Assembly: GCA_004796385.1 (NCBI GenBank)
Contig: QZLD01000295.1
Span: 1-37,934, forward strand
Direction: 5' to 3'
Origin: Gammaproteobacteria bacterium
GTDB lineage: Bacteria; Pseudomonadota; Gammaproteobacteria; QZLD01
DNA length: 37,934 bases
Below the pieces are notes generated by a model. That model had not been told where the DNA came from. It searched no databases and saw only the letters and a program-made list of their open reading frames with translations. Within the stretch, counting starts at the first letter, position 1. Each line of letters starts with the position of its first letter. Position numbers and translations under genes: made by a program. Of the stretch, positions 28,633 through 36,220 are shown piece after piece.

Positions 28633-29589
28633 ATGGCGATATATACATACAAAACACATGAAGTTTTCTATCAGGTATTTGGAGAAGAGGGGGCTCCGGT
28701 AATAGCCTTTATCAATGGTTTGTCTATGAGAACAGCCCATTGGATGCCTATGATAGAAAACCTTTGTTCAGGAGGTTTTCGTGTGCTTGTGTATGATATG
28801 TTGGGACAGGGATCATCATCAAAACCGGTTCTTAATATGAGGTTTGATGAGAATGCAGCTGTTTTATCAGGATTAATTGAAGAGATTGGCGCAGAGCAGG
28901 CATATGTATCAGGAATATCTTACGGAGGGGTGGTTGCCATGAAATTCGCCTATCTCTATCCTGAAAAGGCCAGGGGGGTTATTCCTGTCAGTACCTTTAC
29001 AGAGATGGATGGGCAGTTCAGATACAGAGCGATGAATCTTCATAAAGGGCTTACCGATGTCGGTTTTGGTTTTTATATTGATCTGCTTATGCCTCTTAAC
29101 TTTACCAGTGCTTGGATTGATGAGCATAGTAATATTTTGGAGTTTACCAAAAGAATTGCTGTTGCCGGTATGGAGGTTTATGGTATTCAGAATATTATGG
29201 AGCAGCTTGCCGATTTTACATCAATTACAGAAGACATAGCCAAAATAAAATGCCCTACCTTAATCATGAACGGGGAGTACGACTGTTTTACTCCAAGGCA
29301 TATGCACGACATAATCAGAAAGCAGATAAAGAATTCCAGAATGGTATTGGTGCAGAATGTTGCTCATGCCATGACGATTGAAATACCTGATCTTTGTTGT
29401 CAGGTAATTGCTCATTTTATCGAAGAGGTGGAAACGGGCACTTGGAAGGGGGATCAAGAGGTTTACATTGCCCAAGATAGTCTTGGTGCACATCCTGTGA
29501 TTTTTCCATGTGTAGGTGATTATATGCGAAATCTTCCAATCGAAATATCGCTGGAAGCGTTGAAGAAAAATAAAAAATCAAAGAAGTAA
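28633..29589 (+). CDS. Alpha/beta hydrolase with complete catalytic triad
   Basis: The 318-residue protein has the fold of MhpC/RsbQ-like hydrolases. The oxyanion region is INGLSMRTAHW. The nucleophile elbow is GISYG with Ser96, the acid is Asp217 (NGEYDCFTP) and the base is His245 (NVAHAMTIE). A C-terminal extension of about 50 residues (from about 268) is unusual for the family and ends in a Lys-rich tail (KKNKKSKK). Substrate cannot be inferred: esters, lactones or acyl-CoA thioesters are all possible. It starts 3 bp after the preceding gene, with its ribosome site inside that gene, so translational coupling is likely. Confidence 0.88.
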   Translation: MAIYTYKTHEVFYQVFGEEGAPVIAFINGLSMRTAHWMPMIENLCSGGFRVLVYDMLGQGSSSKPVLNMRFDENAAVLSGLIEEIGAEQAYVSGISYGGVVAMKFAYLYPEKARGVIPVSTFTEMDGQFRYRAMNLHKGLTDVGFGFYIDLLMPLNFTSAWIDEHSNILEFTKRIAVAGMEVYGIQNIMEQLADFTSITEDIAKIKCPTLIMNGEYDCFTPRHMHDIIRKQIKNSRMVLVQNVAHAMTIEIPDLCCQVIAHFIEEVETGTWKGDQEVYIAQDSLGAHPVIFPCVGDYMRNLPIEISLEALKKNKKSKK

Positions 29590-29669
29590 AATTTAGCATG
29601 ATATCCACTGCATATTCCTGATTTCTTCTTATAAAAAGTAATAATATTGCAAAAGCAATTGCCTCTGCG

Positions 29670-29698
29670 AATTAAATGTAATAATATAACATTTAATT
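29670..29698. promoter_or_regulatory. 10-bp perfect inverted repeat upstream of the anion channel gene
   Basis: AATTAAATGT (29670-29679) and ACATTTAATT (29689-29698) are perfect inverted copies with a 9-bp AT spacer, centred about 50 bp upstream of the channel gene ATG. Its shape fits a dimeric repressor operator. It could also be an AT-rich hairpin in the leader. Confidence 0.35.
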
Positions 29699-29733
29699 TG
29701 ATTTTAACACTCTATTTTAATTGGAGTAGATTA

Positions 29734-30732
29734 ATGAGCAGAGACAGAATATCCGAGGTGGTTGTTGAAGATGACCTTCGTCTGAAGCATATGCCAATCT
29801 CCTTTTTTGCAATTGTTTTAGGTATGGTTGGTTTTACTCTGGCTGTGCAGAAGGCCGAGCATATCTACCATATTGATTATGGAATAAGCACTGTTCTTCT
29901 TTATATTACTTTGCTTATTACAGCAGTGATTTCGGTAATGTATCTCTTGAAGGGGGTATTTTACCCTAGGGAGATTCAGGCTGAATTTCATAATCCTATC
30001 AAGATCAATTTCTTTCCTATTTTTGCCAAGGTTTTTCTTATTTACAGTGTGATCTTTTTAGATCGTTCATTGATTGTTTCCAGATATTTGTGGATAGTTG
30101 GTGCCGGTTTACAGTTTCTGTTTTCAATTGTGATTGTATCTGCATGGCTTAATCGTGACCGCTTTGAGATCAAGCACCTTAATCCTGCATGGTTTATTCC
30201 GATTGTAGGGAATTTGATTGTGCCAATTGCAGGTGTTAGGCATGGTTTTTCTGAGGTTTCATGGTTCTTTTTCTCAATAGGAGTGATCTTTTGGCTGTCA
30301 CTTTTTATTGTGATTCTGTACAGGGTGTTTTTTCATACCCCAATACCGGAAAAGCTGGTGCCAACCCTGTTTATACTGTTTGCTCCTCCTGCAATTGGTT
30401 TCATTTCATGGGTAAAGCTTAACGGTTTAACTGAGTTCGATGCAGTAGGACGAATAATGCTCTATTTTTCACTGTTTATGTTTGTTCTGGTATTTGCACA
30501 GGCAAAAAAGTTTTTAAATATCCGTTTTTATCTTTCCTGGTGGGCGTATACATTTCCAACTGCAGCAATATCAATTGCCTCAATGTTGGCATTTCATATG
30601 ACTGGCGGTACGCATTTTAAATATCTGGCGATTGTTCAGTTGGTGATTTTGGCGGTGATAATTTTAATTCTGTTATTTAAAACAGTGGTGGAGATTATTA
30701 ACCAGAGAATATGTATCTATGAGGAGGAATAA
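29734..30732 (+). CDS. SLAC1/TehA-like (TDT family) anion channel or transporter
   Basis: The 332-residue protein is almost wholly membrane, with about ten helices. It starts with the TDT signature region LKHMPISFFAIVLGMVGFTLAV and contains NPAWFIPIVGNLIVPIAG, APPAIGFISWVKL and FPTAAISIASMLAF. Family members transport tellurite-related anions, malate or sulfite, or act as chloride/nitrate channels (SLAC1, TehA). The ATG at 29734 has GGAG 7 nt upstream; a TTG at 29647 would add 29 non-conserved residues. Its two neighbours are sulfur-type flavin reductases, so an anion such as sulfite is possible, but this is inference only. Confidence 0.85.
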   Translation: MSRDRISEVVVEDDLRLKHMPISFFAIVLGMVGFTLAVQKAEHIYHIDYGISTVLLYITLLITAVISVMYLLKGVFYPREIQAEFHNPIKINFFPIFAKVFLIYSVIFLDRSLIVSRYLWIVGAGLQFLFSIVIVSAWLNRDRFEIKHLNPAWFIPIVGNLIVPIAGVRHGFSEVSWFFFSIGVIFWLSLFIVILYRVFFHTPIPEKLVPTLFILFAPPAIGFISWVKLNGLTEFDAVGRIMLYFSLFMFVLVFAQAKKFLNIRFYLSWWAYTFPTAAISIASMLAFHMTGGTHFKYLAIVQLVILAVIILILLFKTVVEIINQRICIYEEE

Positions 30733-30733
30733 G

Positions 30734-30798
30734 TTCAGCATGGCTTTGGTATGTTATTACATTACAAAAAAGAATGTGCTATAACATAATCTGCTGAA
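30734..30798 (+). repeat. Long imperfect stem-loop just after the channel gene
   Basis: TTCAGCA (30734-30740) pairs with TGCTGAA (30792-30798). TATGTTAT (30750-30757) pairs with ATAACATA (30781-30788). ACATT (30759-30763) pairs with AATGT (30773-30777). Together there are 20 pairs with bulges, and a 9-nt loop. It starts 2 nt after the stop codon but has no T run, so it is not a standard terminator. It may be an mRNA processing or stability element. Confidence 0.5.
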
Positions 30799-30901
30799 GG
30801 GATATCTGATTAATTGAGTTAAATAATGATGAGTAGTGAGGCGTTTTTTCCATTCACAGTCTATTTTTATATGTGAAGGAGTTTTTGCGTTACTGCATAA
30901 C

Positions 30902-30917
30902 TTATCTGTATAGATAA
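30902..30917. promoter_or_regulatory. 16-bp palindrome upstream of the disulfide reductase gene
   Basis: TTATCTGTATAGATAA has perfect 6-bp arms around GTAT and lies about 58 bp before the ATG at 30975. This fits an operator for a dimeric regulator near the promoter. No regulator gene lies nearby, and no named consensus is matched. Confidence 0.35.
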
Positions 30918-30974
30918 TTAATTCGAGTTTCCTTGAAAATTTTACTATTTAACCGAACGAACAGGGGATAATTA

Positions 30975-32666
30975 ATGAAAAAAAGTATTGTTGTAATTGG
31001 TGGTTCTGCTGCTGGCCCAAAGGCGGCATCTAAGGCAAGAAGAATGGATCCGAATGCGGAGATAACCATTATCCAAAAGGCCGAAAACCTGAGTATGGCC
31101 TCATGTGGTTATCCATATTTTATCGGCGGAACGTTTGATGAAGAGATTAAGTTGATATGTACACCGACAGGTGTACCGCGTGATCCTCAGTTCTTCTTTA
31201 ATGTAAAGGATATTAATGCCATTGTTAGTACAGAGGTTACATCTATTGATCCGCAGGAGAAAAAAATAACTGCAAAACACACCAAGACCGGTGAGGTTAT
31301 GGAGAAGAAGTATGACCAGCTGGTTATCTGCACTGGGTCAAAGCCGATAGTGCCTGGAATTCCCGGGATAGATCTGAATGGAGTAACGACTCTGCATACT
31401 ATGGAAGATGCAAAATTCCTGAAAGATATTGCCAAGAATAGAAAATCCAAACATGCGGTAATTATCGGTGGTGGCCTTATTGGTATAGAAGTGGCTGAGG
31501 CGCTGACTTTGGCCGGTATTAAGATAACAGTTGTAGAAAGGCAGGATCAGATTCTTTCATTTCTGGATCTTGAGATGGCAAAACTGGTAGAAAAACACCT
31601 CAAGGCAAAGGGTGGAAATATCTACACCGGAGCATCAGTAGAGAAGATTACAGGAAAGAATGGTCAGGTTGCTGGGGTTGAGTTAAGTGATTCTACCAAG
31701 ATCAAATGTGATCTGGTTGTCTCGTCAATTGGTGTTAGGCCAAATTCTGATCTGGCAGCAGATGCAGGTCTTGAGATTGGTGAAACCGGAGGCATTGCTG
31801 TAAATGAATATATGCAGACCAGTGATGAGAGTATTTATGCAGCCGGAGATTGTGTAGAGGTTAAGAGCCTGGTTACAGGCAAGAAAATGTTATGGCCAAT
31901 GGGTGATGCGGCTAACCTGCAGGGCAGAGTAATTGGTCAGAATCTTGCTCTTGGAAACAAAGTGGAATACAAGGGAGTGGTTTCTACCGGAATTTGTAAG
32001 GTGTTTGACTTTGTTGCAGGAAGTACAGGTATTTCCGAGGGACAGGCAGAAAGAGATGGAATAGAGGTTGTATCTACCATACATGCTGCACCTGATCGTC
32101 CGGGATTCATGGGAGCGCTGCCGATAGTTATGAAAATGATTGCTGAGAAAAACACAGGCAAAATAATCGGAGTACAGGCTGTCGGTATGGGAGATGTTTC
32201 CAAAAGAATTGCAGAGGCAGCTGTGGCCTTGCATGCAGGAATGACAGTTGATGATCTGTTAACTTTAGATTTGCCATATGCACCACCATTTTCTGCAGCG
32301 ATTGATAACTTTATTACCTGTGCTCATGTGCTTGATAACAAGATCAAAGGTTATATGAAGGGTATCAATCCGAAAGAGGTTAAGGCAAAATTTGATAGTG
32401 GCGAAGATTTTTGTTTTCTGGATGTTCGCGGGCCGGACGAGCTTGAAGAGATGCGTTTCGGTAAAGGTGAGCTTAATTTGCCATTAGGTGCTTTAAGGGC
32501 CAATACAGACAAGCTTCCGGAAGATAAAAATGCTGAAATTATTGCTTTCTGTAAAATATCTCTTCGTGGATATGAGGCGCAGTTATATCTCGAATCTATA
32601 GGCTATACTAATGTCAAAGTGTTGGAAGGTGGTATTGTTGCCTGGCCTTATGACAGAGAGAAATAG
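30975..32666 (+). CDS. CoA-disulfide/polysulfide reductase with C-terminal rhodanese domain
   Basis: The 563-residue flavoprotein has an FAD-binding GxGxxG-type start (VVIGGSAAGPKAASKARR), the single redox cysteine Cys44 in SMASCGYPYFIGG, and an NAD(P)-binding domain (IIGGGLIGIEVAEAL). An FAD-binding AAGDCVEV and a dimerisation domain follow. A rhodanese domain (about 465-563) contains FLDVRGPDELE and active-site Cys526 (AFCKISLRGYEA). This is the architecture of CoADR-RHD enzymes such as Shewanella loihica Npsr, which reduce CoA-disulfide/persulfide or polysulfide with NAD(P)H. AGGGG precedes the ATG. It may take part in elemental sulfur or polysulfide reduction or in persulfide detoxification. 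Substrate remains to be tested. Confidence 0.9.
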   Translation: MKKSIVVIGGSAAGPKAASKARRMDPNAEITIIQKAENLSMASCGYPYFIGGTFDEEIKLICTPTGVPRDPQFFFNVKDINAIVSTEVTSIDPQEKKITAKHTKTGEVMEKKYDQLVICTGSKPIVPGIPGIDLNGVTTLHTMEDAKFLKDIAKNRKSKHAVIIGGGLIGIEVAEALTLAGIKITVVERQDQILSFLDLEMAKLVEKHLKAKGGNIYTGASVEKITGKNGQVAGVELSDSTKIKCDLVVSSIGVRPNSDLAADAGLEIGETGGIAVNEYMQTSDESIYAAGDCVEVKSLVTGKKMLWPMGDAANLQGRVIGQNLALGNKVEYKGVVSTGICKVFDFVAGSTGISEGQAERDGIEVVSTIHAAPDRPGFMGALPIVMKMIAEKNTGKIIGVQAVGMGDVSKRIAEAAVALHAGMTVDDLLTLDLPYAPPFSAAIDNFITCAHVLDNKIKGYMKGINPKEVKAKFDSGEDFCFLDVRGPDELEEMRFGKGELNLPLGALRANTDKLPEDKNAEIIAFCKISLRGYEAQLYLESIGYTNVKVLEGGIVAWPYDREK

Positions 32667-32730
32667 TAGAGGTTTCCCTAAGGCAGATGATGTTTTTTTG
32701 ATCTGAACAAAAGGGGTAATGACATTCAGC

Positions 32731-32760
32731 ACAAAAAGCGCCTGAGAGGGCGTTTTTTGT
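32731..32760. terminator. Intrinsic terminator after the rhodanese-flavoprotein gene
   Basis: ACAAAAAGCGCC (32731-32742) pairs with GGCGTTTTTTGT (32749-32760) with one G-T wobble, leaving a 6-nt loop TGAGAG. The A-stem/T-tract form is typical of a strong bidirectional terminator. It separates this gene from the next oxidoreductase, which must then have its own promoter. Confidence 0.85.
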
Positions 32761-32796
32761 GGGGTTGTAAAATTAATCAACATTAAGGTGGTACTT

Positions 32797-34206
32797 ATGA
32801 AATACGAATACGACTTAATAACCATTGGGCTTGGGCCTGCAGGAATGGCAGTTTCAATAATGGGAGCAGAAATGGGTTTAAAGGTTTGTGCTATTGAAAA
32901 GCATAAGCTTGGAGGTGAGTGCATGAATGTCGGTTGCATTCCAAGTAAGTCGTTATTGCGTATGGGTAAGGCCAGGCATGTATTTGCCAAACTGGGTGAG
33001 ATGGAGCTTTCCGGAGCAGAAGAACCGCAGGTACTGAAACCATTTGAAAAGATACAAGGGTATCTGAAATACATTAACGAAGCCAAAACAGTATCCATGT
33101 TTGATAAGGTGGATCTGATTCTGGCAGAAGGCGAAGCCGGTTTTGTTGATGCCAACACTGTACAGGTGGGCGAACGAAAAGTTACTGCTAAAAGAATTTT
33201 TATCGCAGTGGGAACAAGACCTGCGATCCCTCCTATAAAGGGGATAGATAAGATAGATGTTGTTACCAATGAGAATATGTTTCATCTGGAAGAGGTTCCA
33301 AAAAGCATGGTGATTATCGGCGGTGGAGCAATCGGAACAGAGATGGCACAGGCGTTTAGTCGGCTTGGCACGGAAGTATCGCTTATTCATATGGATAAAC
33401 ATTTGGTTCCGGGGGCAGATCAGGAGAGTGGTGATCTGTTGGAGCAGACCTTTTCAGAAGAGGGTATCAAAGTTTATAACGGTAAAGGTGTCGAAAGTGT
33501 AGAGGAAAAGGACGGCATAATAACCCTGAAGAGCACCGATGGAGATATTTTACAGGGTGAAAAACTACTTGTGGCTGCAGGTAGAAAACCGGATTTTACA
33601 TCACTTAAATTGGAAAGAGCAGGAATCCGGACCACTGAAAAAGGCTTTATAAAGGTAAACAACTATCTGCAGACAACAACTCCGAATATCTACGGGGTTG
33701 GTGATTGTAATGGTCATTTTCTATTATCGCATGCAGCCATGCACCAAGGAATGATAGCTATTATGAATAGCATGATGTTCTGGCCAATGAAACGGAACTT
33801 TAAAAAATATGTAGTGCCGTGGACGGTATTTACCGATCCGCAGATATCTCATGTTGGTATGACAGAAAAGCAGTTGCAGGAAAAAGGTGAAAAATACGAA
33901 GTGATTAAGATGAACTATGGTGATTACGGCGCTGCAATTGCAGAAAATGTTACCAAAGGTTTTCTTAAGGCATATGTGAGTAAAACCGGAAAGATTTATG
34001 GTGCGCTTATTGTTGGAGAAGGCTCCGGTGAGATGATAAATGAGTGGGGGCTGGCAATACAGAATAAATTGCGTATGCACAATATTATGTTTTTGCAGCA
34101 CTCATTCCCGACGATGGGGTTTCTCACCAAAAGGTCATCTGAGGTATGGATGATGAATCGTATGAAATCACCGTTCCTTAAAAAGATGTGTAAGGTTATG
34201 TTTTAA
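32797..34206 (+). CDS. Pyridine nucleotide-disulfide oxidoreductase, dihydrolipoamide dehydrogenase-like, lacking the His-Glu dyad
   Basis: The 469-residue flavoprotein starts with an FAD motif (DLITIGLGPAGMAVS), the redox pair Cys42/Cys47 (GGECMNVGCIPSKSLL), an NAD-binding motif (MVIIGGGAIGTEMAQAF) and a second FAD motif (NIYGVGDCNG). In classical dihydrolipoamide dehydrogenase and glutathione reductase the C-terminal HPTxxE supplies the catalytic His-Glu. Here the equivalent reads F437-PTMG-F442, so both residues are gone. The tail has further substitutions and extra Met and Lys residues (RSSEVWMMNRMKSPFLKKMCKVMF). The ATG at 32797 has AAGGTG 6 nt upstream; a GTG at 32788 is less likely. 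The protein is not a standard lipoamide dehydrogenase; no E1/E2 partner genes are near. Confidence 0.9.
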   Translation: MKYEYDLITIGLGPAGMAVSIMGAEMGLKVCAIEKHKLGGECMNVGCIPSKSLLRMGKARHVFAKLGEMELSGAEEPQVLKPFEKIQGYLKYINEAKTVSMFDKVDLILAEGEAGFVDANTVQVGERKVTAKRIFIAVGTRPAIPPIKGIDKIDVVTNENMFHLEEVPKSMVIIGGGAIGTEMAQAFSRLGTEVSLIHMDKHLVPGADQESGDLLEQTFSEEGIKVYNGKGVESVEEKDGIITLKSTDGDILQGEKLLVAAGRKPDFTSLKLERAGIRTTEKGFIKVNNYLQTTTPNIYGVGDCNGHFLLSHAAMHQGMIAIMNSMMFWPMKRNFKKYVVPWTVFTDPQISHVGMTEKQLQEKGEKYEVIKMNYGDYGAAIAENVTKGFLKAYVSKTGKIYGALIVGEGSGEMINEWGLAIQNKLRMHNIMFLQHSFPTMGFLTKRSSEVWMMNRMKSPFLKKMCKVMF

Positions 34207-34312
34207 TAAATGGCAGTTACGCAGAATTATTTACAGTGTTTACAGGGAAATCGACGTTTATTGCCGCTTTTTTATTGGAGTTATAGTTTAAATGATTTGA
34301 AATATAAGGGCA

Positions 34313-36040
34313 TTAAGCTGGATCTTCTTGTGCACTGTTCATCTCTTCATAAGATATTACAACATTGCGACCACTTTTTTTGGCCGCATAAAGAGCCTTG
34401 TCAGCTTTGCTTAACAGTGTTTCAACAGAATCTTTTTCATTCCATTGGGCGCATCCGAAGCTGGCTGTTACGAAAAAATTGTTTTCGTCTATAGTTATCG
34501 GATTATCTGCAATGCCTTTTCTTACCCTTTCTGCAACACCTACAGCTGATTCAATATTACACTGAGGTAGGATTAATACAAATTCTTCGCCACCATAGCG
34601 ACAGGCTATATCCATTTCTCTGGCATATTTCACTAATCTGTCGGCTATTTCTTCAAGGCAATAATTTCCCATTACATGGCCGTTTTTATCATTAAAGTTT
34701 TTAAAATGGTCAATATCGCAAATTATGATTGATAGTGGATAGTTGTTATAGCGGTCAAGTTCGGAGGTACGCCTTTTCAGCATCTCTATAAGTGCTCCGA
34801 AGTTATACAGCTTGGTTAAGGAGTCATGGCGCGACAGATGGTCAAGTTCCGCGATTTTATTTGTCAGGCTTTTATTAAGATTGTTAATTTCATGCTGTTG
34901 TTCTTCCAGTTCTTTTCTTTGAGATTCAAGAGTGGTGTAAAGCTGAGCATTAACAATAGATGATCCAATAAATCCGCATATCAAGTCAGCCATTTTTAGC
35001 TCATTGGCATTAAGGTCAACAACTTCGTTGAATGTAATAAGGGCCATTACGCCAATAGGTTTTCCATGATGTCTTATCGGAACTTGTAAAATGCTTCTCA
35101 TGCTAACAACCTCCATGCTGGCTTTATCTGTTTCAGACATGGGGAGGTGTTGTAGTTGTTGCACATCCGGAATATAAAAGCGGGCATTTTGAACAAAGCA
35201 TGTGGGGGTCGCTCCCTCTTTGGGGTCGGGGCGGTGCTTTATCGGAAAGAAAAAACTGTCATATTTCATCTTCATGGCAGAATATTTTTCATCAATAATG
35301 GCTGTTTGTTCAACAGATAAAACATTATTTTCGTCATCATATAATACTAATGCCGCCAGATTAAACTTCATTATTTCCAGTATTTTGTGAGAAATTACAT
35401 CGTAAATTTGCTCAGTCGAGTCAAGCTGGTTTAGTTTTGTAATAAGTTCAAGAAACTGTTCTCTTTCTCGAAGAGATTGGGCAACCAAGTGTTCTCTTGA
35501 TCTTAGAAGAGTCATTTGGTGAGAGTTGCTTAGGGTATTTGTTAATATTTTGCTTTCAGAAATAAGCAGATCAACCTTTTCTCTTTTGATTTTTGTTTTG
35601 CAGTTAAAAGCAGTAATTACACCAAAGGAATTATCATGATCTTTGATTAATGGAATACATACCATTTCAAGCATATCCCAACGATCAAAGCGTAGTTGAG
35701 TGGTTGAGTCATAAAGAGAAATGCTGTCTTTATCAGTATATATAATCCTTTTTTTACCCCAGCTATGGATAATTGGATCATTTACAATTGTTTTGAATTC
35801 AAAATCTTTATAGATTGATTCGACGCCTTCATAACCATTGGGTAGCTTAATGCTTTTGCATATTAGCGCGGATTGCTTTTCATCATATAAAGAAATCAAC
35901 CAAGCATCGAAAATATCTGCATTTGCTATATGATCACTGAAGACCTGACAGACAACCTTTAAATCCAGAGTTGTAGTTACACGTTCAAGTAAAGATGATT
36001 CTTTGTTATGTGAAGTTACCATGGAATCTGAAAGATTCAT
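34313..36040 (-). CDS. GAF-domain diguanylate cyclase (GGDEF)
   Basis: The 575-residue soluble protein has two GAF-like sensor regions (about 20-165 and 185-345; the second contains RSILQVPIRHHGKPIGVMALITF), a coiled coil (about 365-395, SQRKELEEQQHEINNLNKSL) and a GGDEF domain. GGEEF is at 483-487 and the RxxD inhibitory site (REMD) lies five residues before it. It should make cyclic di-GMP under control of a small ligand or redox signal bound by the GAF domains. The ATG at 36040 has AGGA upstream; a TTG at 36079 would add 13 hydrophobic residues. It converges on the oxidoreductase gene, with no clear terminator in the 106 bp between them. Confidence 0.9.
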   Translation of the reverse strand: MNLSDSMVTSHNKESSLLERVTTTLDLKVVCQVFSDHIANADIFDAWLISLYDEKQSALICKSIKLPNGYEGVESIYKDFEFKTIVNDPIIHSWGKKRIIYTDKDSISLYDSTTQLRFDRWDMLEMVCIPLIKDHDNSFGVITAFNCKTKIKREKVDLLISESKILTNTLSNSHQMTLLRSREHLVAQSLREREQFLELITKLNQLDSTEQIYDVISHKILEIMKFNLAALVLYDDENNVLSVEQTAIIDEKYSAMKMKYDSFFFPIKHRPDPKEGATPTCFVQNARFYIPDVQQLQHLPMSETDKASMEVVSMRSILQVPIRHHGKPIGVMALITFNEVVDLNANELKMADLICGFIGSSIVNAQLYTTLESQRKELEEQQHEINNLNKSLTNKIAELDHLSRHDSLTKLYNFGALIEMLKRRTSELDRYNNYPLSIIICDIDHFKNFNDKNGHVMGNYCLEEIADRLVKYAREMDIACRYGGEEFVLILPQCNIESAVGVAERVRKGIADNPITIDENNFFVTASFGCAQWNEKDSVETLLSKADKALYAAKKSGRNVVISYEEMNSAQEDPA

Positions 36041-36220
36041 TATTATTATCCTGATATGTAAGTAATAAATAAAAATCAACCCACATACTGATTATAGTAC
36101 AGGAAAAAGATAGTCGCACAATATTATCTCTTCAGCGTTATATTATTTAAGCTGCTATTTTTTACACGGAAATACTTAATATGGGATAATCACTTTTTTC
36201 TTAACGGCTCAGGGAACAAA

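Noticed and set aside
32583-33269. Minus-strand open frame of 228 codons over two oxidoreductase genes
   Set aside because: It spans the end of one flavoprotein, a terminator and the start of the next, and has no recognisable domain. It is a shadow of the coding strand.
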